Source of the DNA: a virus
Strand: one strand, 5' to 3'
DNA length: 64,000 nucleotides
IMG/VR virus record: IMGVR_UViG_3300006947_000007
Coordinates: 18,406-82,405 of that record
Shown here: positions 25,214-33,324 of the stretch, piece after piece
How positions within the stretch are numbered: position 1 is the first letter of the stretch
Layout: every line of letters starts with the position of its first letter
Made by a program: the position numbers and the translations under genes
Notes under the pieces: generated by a model
What the model saw: the letters and a program-made list of their open reading frames with translations, nothing else
What the model was told of the DNA's origin: nothing
Database searches by the model: none

Positions 25214-25241
25214 ATTATACACTATACAGGCCAAAAGTCAA
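25214..25241 (-). promoter_or_regulatory. Sigma70-type promoter (E)
   Basis: TTGACT (25241-25236), 16-nt spacer starting TTTGGCC, TATAAT (25219-25214). Upstream AAAAAAGACG is shared with promoter D, while the GCAA...TTGC element of promoters A-C is missing. A NATAAATA-like element also occurs at 25296-25303, before this promoter. Confidence 0.78.
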
Positions 25242-25301
25242 CCATTTTCTCGTCTTTTTTGTCAATATAACCTGTTGATTTTACTAGATTATATATATTT
25301 A

Positions 25302-26066
25302 TTAGGATTTTATTTCTAAATCACGGTAAAACCACCAGTAATTCTCGTCATTTTCGGTGTTCGGAACAGTTAATGTGTCCAAATACACCATAAAGTCCTT
25401 CCAAGTTTGTCCATCGTAATCGTCATATTCCATATAAGGATACTCTTTAGTATCTCTAACTGCTTGATTAAAACTCTCAAACTTTATGTGCTTTCTTAAC
25501 CCTGTGTGAATTAATAAACTTCCTGTGTGTTCTTTTAGATTAGTAACTTCGCCGGTGCCGTAAGTCAACCATAAAGGCGTATAATGATTGTGGTGATTCT
25601 CTTTACTACGCTCAAAGTTCTGCCATTCTGTCCTGTCTATGCTAGGCCTAAACCCCGGAATAACTTCCCCATCTCGGTATCGAATGTCTTCATCCATTTC
25701 TGCTACATTAACGAAGTAGCAACTATTAAACATTCTTAAATAAAAGCCTTCATCAGTCCTGTCAATCATATGTCCGATAGCCCACCAACGTTTATCCTTA
25801 GTTTGTTCTAACACTAACTCAAATGTTTTTTCTGGTTCTAAAAATATATGGCCAGCACTAACTACACACACTACATCTAAGTCGTGTTTATTTTCGTATA
25901 TGTGATTCCATATTTGTTTTTGTCGATAGTCTTCTTTAGGAAATGCTATTACATCTGAATTAGCATACATCTTTTTAGCATTTTCAACCGTGTGGTCAAA
26001 CAACCGACTAGTAAGAACAGTTTCTTTATATGGGTTGTTAATGTATATTGTTAATTTACGTTTCAT
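25302..26066 (-). CDS. Hypothetical protein, possible glycosyltransferase-like fold
   Basis: 254 residues. The order of an N-terminal KLTIYINNPYKE strand, VIAFPKEDYRQKQIW and DVVCVVSAGHIFLEPEKT then RWWAIGH is reminiscent of GT-A folds (the AGHIFL block where a DxD would be), but the DxD itself is not seen. So the fold is only a guess. It is paired (4-base overlap) with the SGNH-like gene, which is compatible with glycan modification. Confidence 0.4.
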   Translation of the reverse strand: MKRKLTIYINNPYKETVLTSRLFDHTVENAKKMYANSDVIAFPKEDYRQKQIWNHIYENKHDLDVVCVVSAGHIFLEPEKTFELVLEQTKDKRWWAIGHMIDRTDEGFYLRMFNSCYFVNVAEMDEDIRYRDGEVIPGFRPSIDRTEWQNFERSKENHHNHYTPLWLTYGTGEVTNLKEHTGSLLIHTGLRKHIKFESFNQAVRDTKEYPYMEYDDYDGQTWKDFMVYLDTLTVPNTENDENYWWFYRDLEIKS

Positions 26067-26956
26067 TTAGTCATATTAAATATAGGATCAAAGTATCTAG
26101 CAAACATTTTAAATCCTTCGTGATTTAAATGAGCATCATCGTGAGGTCTCATATATTTGTCTAATTGTGGTGTTTTGTCGTTTGCCCATTTAAGGAAGTA
26201 TGTTTCGTTTACTAAGTTGCTTTTAAGGAATTGTTTATCACTTTCAGGAAACTCATGAAAGAACTCATCCCTTTTATTATTTCTAAGAGGTTTCTCCCAT
26301 TGATAAAATTTAACCAACTTGCCTTTAGCTGTTAAGTAGCCGTGTATTAATTTTAAAGTACTTATAACTTGTTTCATTCGTGCCGAATCCGAATATGTTG
26401 TAAAAAATCTAGATACAGGCAAGATATGTGGTTTTGGTACCAAGTTAAAGAGATGATTCTCAACCATCTGTTCCTGCTCGTCACGTGCCAAAGTTGCCCA
26501 ATAGCTGTCCACTTGAGGTACTCTGTTATATTTTTTATTAGGGTTTAACAACTTCCCACTTTCGAATATTTGTAGTGGATAATAATTTTCATATTCTGTT
26601 AAGTACCTATCATCAATGTGCCAAGTCAATCGCATATAATTAGGTACCTCAATACAATATAGATCAGGATTATAGTTTTCTTCTGTATAGGTTATTCTAT
26701 CAGGTACTGTGTCTATGCCGGCACCTGGGTAACTTACATTATAAATTTTAAAATTTGGATTTTGTTTTGATAATTCTTTGACAAAGTTATCGCCATCTAC
26801 CCGGGTAGCATAATTGTCTGATTGGACATAGCCATTAAACGTGTATGATTCGTCATCGTCGTGACCGCGTTTTCTATTTCTAACTGAGCCTACTGCCGCA
26901 GGCTCTCCTTCTGATGCCATGTATGATGAACCAATAAATGCTACGCTATTAGCCAT
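26063..26956 (-). CDS. SGNH/GDSL hydrolase-like protein
   Basis: 297 residues, same length and plan as the protein at 7321-8214. N-terminal VAFIGSSYMAS (block I-like), then IYNVSYPGAGIDTVP (block II Gly region), then PDLYCIEVPNYMRL, and C-terminal HDDAHLNHEGFKMFARYF (D..H). Likely an esterase/acyl-transferase-fold protein. Partner gene downstream overlaps by 4 bases. Confidence 0.6.
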   Translation of the reverse strand: MANSVAFIGSSYMASEGEPAAVGSVRNRKRGHDDDESYTFNGYVQSDNYATRVDGDNFVKELSKQNPNFKIYNVSYPGAGIDTVPDRITYTEENYNPDLYCIEVPNYMRLTWHIDDRYLTEYENYYPLQIFESGKLLNPNKKYNRVPQVDSYWATLARDEQEQMVENHLFNLVPKPHILPVSRFFTTYSDSARMKQVISTLKLIHGYLTAKGKLVKFYQWEKPLRNNKRDEFFHEFPESDKQFLKSNLVNETYFLKWANDKTPQLDKYMRPHDDAHLNHEGFKMFARYFDPIFNMTK

Positions 26957-26967
26957 ATATTACTTCC

Positions 26968-27477
26968 TTAATGTACGGTATTACCAGTAGAATCTTGGGG
27001 GAGATTAATTTTCTCAACACTATTTCGTGTTTCATGTATGTGTGATACAATATGGTCGTATTCTTGTTGTGTTAATATTGTACGATATAGTTTTAATGCT
27101 TCTGCTATAAGAGGGCCAGCAATAACTAAGCCACTAGTAAACGAAATATGTTTAGATATTAGTGCCTCAAGTTCAGTATGGAATATAATCATGTCATCGC
27201 TTCGTTCATCGGGTTGTCTAAAGTCAAAGTCTACATCACGCTGGTTCAAAAACTGCTCATCCATTTCGTCGTCGGTCATTTCGTCAATAACGTACCTGTC
27301 TTCGACGTTAGTGTCTTCTTCGTATTGTTTTAGTTCTAAGAATCGTTGCTTCTGTTCTTCTTTTGCTTTTTGTGATAAGAATTTATTAAATGAGCTAGAA
27401 TCACGTGATAATAATCTATCACTAGTTGTTAATAACATTCTGGCTAGGTGTAGTTTTATTTTTTCATTCCATGTCAT
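26968..27477 (-). CDS. Hypothetical acidic protein
   Basis: 169 residues. Basic helical N-terminus, strongly acidic middle (RYVIDEMTDDEMDEQF) and a helical C-terminus. No family recognised. Its long structured 5' leader is described separately. RBS AAGGATAAAC lies upstream of the ATG. Confidence 0.55.
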   Translation of the reverse strand: MTWNEKIKLHLARMLLTTSDRLLSRDSSSFNKFLSQKAKEEQKQRFLELKQYEEDTNVEDRYVIDEMTDDEMDEQFLNQRDVDFDFRQPDERSDDMIIFHTELEALISKHISFTSGLVIAGPLIAEALKLYRTILTQQEYDHIVSHIHETRNSVEKINLPQDSTGNTVH

Positions 27478-27499
27478 TTGCTGTTTATCCTTAGATTAA

Positions 27500-27665
27500 G
27501 TCGTTCGCCTGTCCTACCAGGTTGTTCGCTCTTTGATTTTACTAGTATGTACTAATAAAAGTATAATAGTGACCCCCTTATCGCCGTCCTATTATCGACT
27601 ATCCCTGCCGTTGCCCGATCTGTTCAGCCCACATAACAAATTATAGCGAACATCGATAGTCTTTC
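27500..27665 (-). ncRNA. Candidate structured RNA or 5' leader
   Basis: No gene fits 27478-27722. The stretch is GC-richer than its surroundings and folds: GACTATC/GATAGTC arms at 27655-27661 and 27597-27603, a hairpin with arms ATAATAG/CTATTAT at 27563-27569 and 27589-27595 with an inner GAC/GTC, and CCTG/CAGG at 27508-27521 flanked by a repeated GTTCGC. It precedes the gene at 27477 on the minus strand. It matches no riboswitch I know. Confidence 0.35.
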
Positions 27666-27722
27666 CAATTCCTATATTAATAGTACTTATTAAACACTAC
27701 TATAATAACTAGGTAATTACAA

Positions 27723-27935
27723 TTAAAACTCGTAATCTGGCTCATCTGCGTTGTAACTAGTACACACAAATTGTAATGCCTTCCGGGCTTGTTTTACATT
27801 TGCTCCCTTTACATTTTTAAGTATAAACCTAATTGCTTTATCTTTTCCTAATTGTAGTTCATAAACAGCCTTGGTTGCTGAATCTTCTAGTTCAGTTGTT
27901 TTACGTTCTAATTGGTCTTGTGTAAGTTTACTCAT
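27723..27935 (-). CDS. Hypothetical small protein
   Basis: 70 residues, helical (QLERKTTELEDSATKAVYEL). ATG at 27935 is preceded by AGCTAGAGGAAATAGCA, a good ribosome site. Function unknown. Confidence 0.55.
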   Translation of the reverse strand: MSKLTQDQLERKTTELEDSATKAVYELQLGKDKAIRFILKNVKGANVKQARKALQFVCTSYNADEPDYEF

Positions 27936-27974
27936 TGCTATTTCCTCTAGCTAAATGTAAAAATAAATCTCTAG

Positions 27975-28139
27975 TTATACTTGTTTAGTAGTGATAGAGA
28001 CAATAGTGTCGGCTGTTACATTTTGTGCTTCAGCTGACGTTATAGCACGGTTAACACTCTCAGATTCGGTGTTTCCGTCCCATGATTCAAGTGACTCAGT
28101 ATTTAAGCCGTTTTGTACTTCAATTGTTGTAATAAACAT
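27975..28139 (-). CDS. Hypothetical small protein
   Basis: 54 residues (MFITTIEVQNGLNTESLESW at the start). Thr/Glu-rich, no motif recognised. It lies directly downstream of the promoter at 28170-28197 and is the first gene it would express. Confidence 0.5.
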   Translation of the reverse strand: MFITTIEVQNGLNTESLESWDGNTESESVNRAITSAEAQNVTADTIVSITTKQV

Positions 28140-28169
28140 ATGGTGCCTTTCTGTTGTTTGTATAGTACT

Positions 28170-28197
28170 ATAATAGCATCTATTTGTTATAAGTCAA
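28170..28197 (-). promoter_or_regulatory. Sigma70-type promoter (F)
   Basis: TTGACT (28197-28192), 16-nt spacer, TATTAT (28175-28170). It has the GGTTGACTT start in common with the other promoters but no TGGCC in the spacer. Confidence 0.6.
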
Positions 28198-28210
28198 CCA
28201 TTTTATTTGA

Positions 28211-29572
28211 TTAATCTATGTTTATTGTGTTAGGAGAGGTAATACCGAACGTAATTAGCGATTTAACCTTCTCATAAACATCAAAATCCTTAGAATAGGT
28301 AGTTTTGAACACTTGATCCCATAAAAACATCCATCCTAGTGTATTGTGTTCCTGTGGATCATCACCCATAAATCGCAGTTCACTGTTGCTATAAGTTCCG
28401 TTTGTGACCAGTCCAGTTACCTTAGGGTCTTTATAGTTTTCAGATGCCCATTGTACAAACTTTTCAATCTTAGGGTATTTTTTCCTAATGTCAATGCCTT
28501 GGTTGTGTAACACTATTGCCATAACTACCATTGATTGCCCAACTTCGTTGCCGCTTGATATTCCATAGTTGCCGCCATCACCGTTTCTGTGTTCATTCTT
28601 AAACGTTCCGTCGTTTCGCATTGTACTGTAGAAATCCTCAAAGCCATTTACTCCTGCTGTAAAATATGTTTCATTATCATCAGCAATTCCCCAGAGCATA
28701 TTTGCTACTTGTTTGTTAATTGTTTCGTGATTGCCTGCTTCGTGAAACGGTTTCCAGTTCCAGCGACTACCAATTGTACCGTTCATCGGCCCTTGCTCTA
28801 ATGCCCATACTCTCTTTTCTAACCAGTTGTGTACTAGATTAAACTCTTCAGGTGAGTACATCTTATTTCTTTGTAATACAATGTGTGCTTCTATTAGCGG
28901 TATGATTGTGGGATAAAATCTACCTAAAGAATTAGAAAATCCCTGATAGTCTTCTTGACCATTTGCCTGTCTATAGATAAATGTACCGGCTTGTAATTCT
29001 TTAAGCCATTTGCCGTCTGCTCCATCTATTAATCCTTCTTTTAAATTTGTAAGGTTATTAGATTGTAGTAAATGAGATATGTCATAGGCGTGTCTATAAG
29101 GAGCATACATTCCACCGTTAACTGGATATCCTAATTCTTTATTCTTTGGATTTAGTATTACCATCTTGTCGCCACCGTTTTCGTCAACACTCGGAGCATA
29201 CAGTATATTATCAAAATAAGATCGCCATTGTAAATTGTCACATGTATTCATCGCACACTGGTACAACGGATAGTAGTCATCTACTGTCCAGGTTTCTCCC
29301 CATACTCCGGACATATTTGTAGGAGTATAGCTTCCGTTGCCTGCTATATTAATTGCCCTGTTAGTACCATCAAAGGAACTTTTACCTACAAACAATACTG
29401 GCTCTTTGATTAGGTTTTCTATTATTACATTACAAGACCCTGTTCTAGCACAATTATATCCGTATGCCTTTCCAGTTGGCCAATCAGCTTTGGCTTGTGT
29501 TGTAAAACATAATGCCCCTAGCACTACTAAAAGAGTCATCATCTGGTAGATTAGTATTTTATTTTTGTTCAT
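28211..29572 (-). CDS. Secreted alginate-lyase-superfamily polysaccharide lyase
   Basis: 453 residues from the ATG at 29572 (GGAGAG just upstream; it overlaps the phosphoesterase stop). A signal peptide (MMTLLVVLGALCFTTQAKA) precedes the mature protein. The C-terminal half resembles AlgL-type (alpha/alpha)n lyases: RWNWKPFHEAGNHETINKQV with the catalytic NH pair, then WGIADD, DGTFKNEHRNGDGGNYGISS (R-x-Y-type active-site loop). It would depolymerise a uronic-acid or host capsule polysaccharide in the envelope or outside. Because of the signal peptide it is exported by the infected cell and is not obviously a virion spike. Confidence 0.68.
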   Translation of the reverse strand: MNKNKILIYQMMTLLVVLGALCFTTQAKADWPTGKAYGYNCARTGSCNVIIENLIKEPVLFVGKSSFDGTNRAINIAGNGSYTPTNMSGVWGETWTVDDYYPLYQCAMNTCDNLQWRSYFDNILYAPSVDENGGDKMVILNPKNKELGYPVNGGMYAPYRHAYDISHLLQSNNLTNLKEGLIDGADGKWLKELQAGTFIYRQANGQEDYQGFSNSLGRFYPTIIPLIEAHIVLQRNKMYSPEEFNLVHNWLEKRVWALEQGPMNGTIGSRWNWKPFHEAGNHETINKQVANMLWGIADDNETYFTAGVNGFEDFYSTMRNDGTFKNEHRNGDGGNYGISSGNEVGQSMVVMAIVLHNQGIDIRKKYPKIEKFVQWASENYKDPKVTGLVTNGTYSNSELRFMGDDPQEHNTLGWMFLWDQVFKTTYSKDFDVYEKVKSLITFGITSPNTINID

Positions 29573-30068
29573 TCTCTCTCCGGTATAGAACTTCATCAAG
29601 TGATATCGGTGTGGCATTTATTTGCTCAACTGATACATTAACATACCTTTGATCAGGCAAAACTTGATCATGTATGTGTCCGTGTATATTAGCATCAAAT
29701 CTTAACAACTGTTGCGGGTGAACAGGGATATGTGTTAATATCATTTTATAGAGTTCAAATGCCCCACGAATGTCTTTAAAATACTTCATGTAATCTTTTA
29801 CAGCAAATTGATCATGGTTACCTTTTATAAGAACTTTATTACCATTTAGTTGTTCAAGTATAGCTAACTTCCTTCTAGGAAATGCTACATCACCTAAATG
29901 ATAAACTCTATCGTGTGGTTTAACAACACTATTCCATCTCTCGACCATGACAGCATCACCTTCCTCAGAGTTGTCAGCAAAATTTCTAACTCGTCTACCA
30001 TCTTCGTGGGTAAAATGATATACAGCTTCGTGCCCGAAGTGTGTGTCACCTATAAAGAATCTTTCCAT
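29559..30068 (-). CDS. Metallophosphoesterase
   Basis: 169 residues with the full calcineurin-like motif set: GDTHFGH (residues 7-13), YHLGDVAFPR, KGNHD, LTHIPVHP and NIHGHIHD. This small-domain type resembles phage phosphoesterases acting on nucleotides or phospho-proteins. It overlaps the secreted lyase downstream by 14 bases. Confidence 0.88.
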   Translation of the reverse strand: MERFFIGDTHFGHEAVYHFTHEDGRRVRNFADNSEEGDAVMVERWNSVVKPHDRVYHLGDVAFPRRKLAILEQLNGNKVLIKGNHDQFAVKDYMKYFKDIRGAFELYKMILTHIPVHPQQLLRFDANIHGHIHDQVLPDQRYVNVSVEQINATPISLDEVLYRRENEQK

Positions 30069-30077
30069 TTTAGTATC

Positions 30078-30188
30078 CTATTTGAGTTTACTTTCTTTTA
30101 GTCGTTTAAGTTTAGCAACTAACTTGTCAGTTTCATTTAATGCCCTTACGACATCTTTGGGATTATTTTTTAAACTGTTAAAACTCAT
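30078..30188 (-). CDS. Small hypothetical protein
   Basis: 36 residues (MSFNSLKNNPKDVVRALNET at the start), basic and helical. The ATG overlaps the cupin stop (ATGA). Function unknown. Confidence 0.5.
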   Translation of the reverse strand: MSFNSLKNNPKDVVRALNETDKLVAKLKRLKESKLK

Positions 30189-30526
30189 GATTCTTCTTCA
30201 GTGTGTCTTCCGCCATCGAATACACATACAAAATAAATACCACCTGGTCCTGCTTCAACTTTATGAAACACTCCGTCCTCAATCAGAACCATTTCGCCCT
30301 CTTTAACCAAAAACCTATCGTCATCTATTGTCATCCAACCGTTGCCTTTAATAAACATATACACTTCTTCTTGTCCTTCGTGTTTATGTCCATTAGTAGA
30401 TCTATTTGCTTTAAGACTTGTAGAACTTACAACGAGGTTTTTAAGAGAAGTATTATCAGTAACTGTATACCTGGCGTCTTTCTTAACTACTTCGCCACCT
30501 ACATCATTTATTTTAACTTTAAGCAT
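30185..30526 (-). CDS. Cupin-domain protein
   Basis: 113 residues. Cupin motif 1 GHKHEGQEEVYMFIKGNG (His, His, Glu metal ligands) and motif 2 VLIEDGVFHKVEAG (His). It is a small single-domain cupin_2 like sugar isomerases/epimerases or sensors. The fold is clear, the function not. Confidence 0.78.
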   Translation of the reverse strand: MLKVKINDVGGEVVKKDARYTVTDNTSLKNLVVSSTSLKANRSTNGHKHEGQEEVYMFIKGNGWMTIDDDRFLVKEGEMVLIEDGVFHKVEAGPGGIYFVCVFDGGRHTEEES

Positions 30527-30830
30527 CTGGTTCTATTCTATCTATGGCGCCCGGTGCCCAGGCACTATTCTTAGTAGCTGACTCTTCAGTACGGGCTTCG
30601 TTGGCTTTTATCATCTTCTTCCATTCAGGTGAATCAAATCCGTAATTCTTCTTTGATGATGCTTCAACCTTATTAATTAATCTTAAAATACCCACAGACA
30701 TTTCAGCTCTGCCTTCATTAAGTTGTTCAGTACCATCAGTAACTTCAACACCTTCTTCTAGAATTTCAATCTCTTCGAGGCAGGTCATTTTTACTGCTTC
30801 AATTATTTCTTTTGCTTTTTCTAAATCCAT
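30519..30830 (-). CDS. Hypothetical protein
   Basis: 103 residues, acidic, with helical EIIEAVKMTCLEEIEILEEG. The C-terminus overlaps the cupin start by 8 bases. No family recognised. Confidence 0.5.
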   Translation of the reverse strand: MDLEKAKEIIEAVKMTCLEEIEILEEGVEVTDGTEQLNEGRAEMSVGILRLINKVEASSKKNYGFDSPEWKKMIKANEARTEESATKNSAWAPGAIDRIEPDA

Positions 30831-30833
30831 TTC

Positions 30834-31103
30834 TTACTCCTCTATGTAAACTGAAAACCGTTCAGCCATCGCTTTAGTACAGTCGTTCATCCATAAGTTC
30901 TTAGGTCTAGGTCCTCTATATCTAATTCTTTTCCTTTGAATGGGCATTGTATTTAACAGTTGTATAACCGACGAATGTAGATTCATTGGCACATTTTTAA
31001 AAGTAGATCGTTCATCTTCAGGACTAAAATACTGCTCAAGTATCGAGTGTTCGTCTATAGTTAAACAACTAAACATTAAAAATTTAAAATTATTGCTTGT
31101 CAT
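30834..31103 (-). CDS. Hypothetical protein
   Basis: 89 residues from the ATG at 31103 (MTSNNFKFLMFSC), which has GGAAAG upstream. A longer start is inside the preceding gene. Basic Arg-rich block IQRKRIRYRGPRPKNLW may bind nucleic acid. Function unknown. Confidence 0.5.
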   Translation of the reverse strand: MTSNNFKFLMFSCLTIDEHSILEQYFSPEDERSTFKNVPMNLHSSVIQLLNTMPIQRKRIRYRGPRPKNLWMNDCTKAMAERFSVYIEE

Positions 31104-31479
31104 AATCTTTCCATCTAAATTCATCTTTCGACCATTCATGATCTTCGTAGTTTAGAAACTCCTCGTTAGTTTCAATGTCAACATCTTCATAAGGAACACA
31201 TTCAGCAATTTTTTCTGATGACGAAGTGTCAGCAAAGTTAAAGTCTGAGGAATACACTTCTAAAGGAGTATCTGGACTAAAACCTTCTTCCCATACTATT
31301 TCCTCTATGCCACCTAGTTCGATTACAGCCTTCTCGGCTTCTTCTTTAGAGGTAGCAATTACATCATATGTAACTTGAGCATTATAATACTGCCTAACTC
31401 TAAACTTTTGCTTACCTATGTCCTTGTGTGGATCATCTTTTTTATAAGTTCCGTCTATTATTTTTACTTCTTCAGTCAT
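31090..31479 (-). CDS. Hypothetical acidic protein
   Basis: 129 residues, acidic in the C-terminal half. It contains a YDVIATSKEEAEKAVIELGG segment typical of small alpha/beta phage proteins. It is coupled to the DNA ligase gene (1-base overlap). Confidence 0.5.
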   Translation of the reverse strand: MTEEVKIIDGTYKKDDPHKDIGKQKFRVRQYYNAQVTYDVIATSKEEAEKAVIELGGIEEIVWEEGFSPDTPLEVYSSDFNFADTSSSEKIAECVPYEDVDIETNEEFLNYEDHEWSKDEFRWKDYDKQ

Positions 31480-32816
31480 TATAGCTTCTCCCCTACTTCA
31501 AAGCCTCTAAAAGTTTTAAACCTTGGAAACCTTAAACTAAATGTTCCGTCTTGGTTCTGTGTAACAGCGTCGGCTCTAACTTCCGCTACTTGCCCAATTA
31601 ATGCTTGTTTGTCTTCCCAAAAACTATCTCTTTGGGCATCACTTAAACCACTACCAACATTAACTTTAATATCTTTGCCATCATCTGTACCTTCACAAAC
31701 TAAAGCACCTAACTTACCTTCAAGTCTACCTGTGCCTTCTTCAGTTGACATAACAGTTAATGATACTTCAATGAAAGGTTTCATCTTTAACCAACTATGA
31801 CTCCTCTTACAAGTATAACCTGCTTCAATGTCTTTAATCATTACGCCTTCGTAACCACCTTCAACTGCTAGTTTGTTAATCTCTGTAAACCTTGCTTCGC
31901 CCTCTGGCGTATCCAAATTAACATCTTCCCACTCTAACCCACTAACATGAGGAAGTGCTTCGCTGTTTGATTCAACCCAGTCTTTAATGCTTTTACTTCG
32001 CAAGTTTTGGGATATGTTCCACAAACCTTTTTTAAAGTCTGCTAAAGGAATTAGGTCAAACAAGTATAGCACGGCATCTATTGCTCCTGCTGAACTCTTT
32101 CTATGAACTTGTTTCATTAAATCTTGAAAGTTATCACTCATAACCTCACCATCTAATACCATGTCCTCATCAAAGTCTGCTACTGCTTTAATTTCCTCAC
32201 ATATGTGATCGAAGTTATTAAACTGTTTGCCATTTCTACTAAACATTTCAACAGTACCACCATTTGCTTTACTTTTAACAATAGTAATAACTCTTACTCC
32301 GTCTAGCTTAATTTCGATTTGCTTAGTGCCACTCATTTTCTTTTCATGGTTAGCAGAATCATGTGCTAACTGACAAGTAAATGTAGGAATAATATACTGT
32401 GGTGCCTTTGCTTTCTTGGCTACATTGTTAATAGTCTTTTCACTTGTACCACATTTAAAGTCTTTAATAAGAATAAGTCTATACCAATCGTTCCATTGTT
32501 CGATTGTAGCCCTGTTCATAATCTCAATAATTTTGTCCCTAGCATCGTGTCCTGTTAGTTCTCTATTTTGTAAAGGAGTTGCTAGTTCTGTAACAAAGTC
32601 AGTCCAAACAAGGCCTACACCCTCGTTCTCAGTTTTTTCTGGAACTTGTTTAACACCAAATGTAACAAGTTTATCTAGCGTTAGTTTAGCACCAGCAAAG
32701 AATACTTCATTCTCAGAACCAATCTCACCTAGTATAACAGTTTCTTTAAATATTCTACTGTTATCAGATCTAAGTTTTTGTATTACTTGCCAAGATTCCA
32801 TTTTATATAAATTCAT
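31479..32816 (-). CDS. 30: ATP-dependent DNA ligase
   Basis: 445 residues from the ATG at 32816 (GGAGAC upstream). Adenylation motif I IEIKLDGVR places the catalytic Lys near residue 170. Further motifs: SRNGKQF (III region), VLDGEVM (IIIa), GVMIKDIEAGY (IV) and SWLKMKP (V). T4 gp30-like size and plan. It seals nicks during replication and repair. The promoter at 33199-33227 drives the small gene before it and probably this one. Confidence 0.9.
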   Translation of the reverse strand: MNLYKMESWQVIQKLRSDNSRIFKETVILGEIGSENEVFFAGAKLTLDKLVTFGVKQVPEKTENEGVGLVWTDFVTELATPLQNRELTGHDARDKIIEIMNRATIEQWNDWYRLILIKDFKCGTSEKTINNVAKKAKAPQYIIPTFTCQLAHDSANHEKKMSGTKQIEIKLDGVRVITIVKSKANGGTVEMFSRNGKQFNNFDHICEEIKAVADFDEDMVLDGEVMSDNFQDLMKQVHRKSSAGAIDAVLYLFDLIPLADFKKGLWNISQNLRSKSIKDWVESNSEALPHVSGLEWEDVNLDTPEGEARFTEINKLAVEGGYEGVMIKDIEAGYTCKRSHSWLKMKPFIEVSLTVMSTEEGTGRLEGKLGALVCEGTDDGKDIKVNVGSGLSDAQRDSFWEDKQALIGQVAEVRADAVTQNQDGTFSLRFPRFKTFRGFEVGEKL

Positions 32817-32824
32817 ACAGTCTC

Positions 32825-33163
32825 CTATTTCAAGTAAAGTGGGCCAGTCCAACGAACTGTATAGCCACCGTCTAATATGTTGCCACGTGCCTTGTTTAAA
32901 GCAGGAGCATTCCAACCCGCCGCTTTAAGGATATCACCTTTTTTAAAATGTTTAAAGTCTGCCTTAACAACGAATCCCCAAACAGTATTATCTCTAATAA
33001 TTTTGATATACTTACTGCCTTCTGTAACAGTAGTTTGTTCATCAAAGTTGTTAACTTGGTCTAACATATAACCACTTAGTTGTTCCTTGCCGTTTCGCGT
33101 AGCGAACCTAATGTAGTCTTTCTTGATTGCTTTTTTTAAGTGTTTAATTGCTTGTTCTAACAT
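32825..33163 (-). CDS. Conserved-looking phage protein of unknown function
   Basis: 112 residues, basic, with a VTEGSKYIKIIRDNTVWGFV strand pair and a FKKGDILKAAGWNAPALNKA segment resembling small phage DNA-metabolism proteins. First gene of the ligase operon under promoter C. Confidence 0.55.
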   Translation of the reverse strand: MLEQAIKHLKKAIKKDYIRFATRNGKEQLSGYMLDQVNNFDEQTTVTEGSKYIKIIRDNTVWGFVVKADFKHFKKGDILKAAGWNAPALNKARGNILDGGYTVRWTGPLYLK

Positions 33164-33198
33164 AATTTATTCCTTATCTTTTATTAACTATACTATGT

Positions 33199-33227
33199 AT
33201 TATACACTCATTAAGGCCAAAAGTCAA
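33199..33227 (-). promoter_or_regulatory. Sigma70-type promoter (C) with upstream operator
   Basis: TTGACT (33227-33222), 17-nt spacer starting TTTGGCC, TATAAT (33204-33199). Immediately upstream (about 33228-33266) is the element shared with promoters A and B: ATCAATGACTTAC, then GGCAAATAAGATGC. Expected start about 33192. Confidence 0.85.
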
Positions 33228-33292
33228 CCAAAAAAGCATCTTATTTGCCACGGTAAGTCATTGATACTACTACATTTTCAATCTTTTTTTGG

Positions 33293-33324
33293 TTTTGGCC
33301 TACGTTTTGGCCTACGTTTTGGCG
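33293..33324. repeat. Tandem 12-bp repeat TTTTGGCCTACG
   Basis: Two full copies plus a TTTTGGCG remnant. They overlap the 3' end of the gene at 33312 and encode its stop. TTTTGGCC also occurs in the spacer of several promoters of this phage, here on the opposite strand, about 70 bases from promoter C. Confidence 0.6.

Noticed and set aside
33241-33311. Antisense + strand promoter in the TTTTGGCC repeat
   Set aside because: No -35/-10 pair with proper spacing on the + strand.
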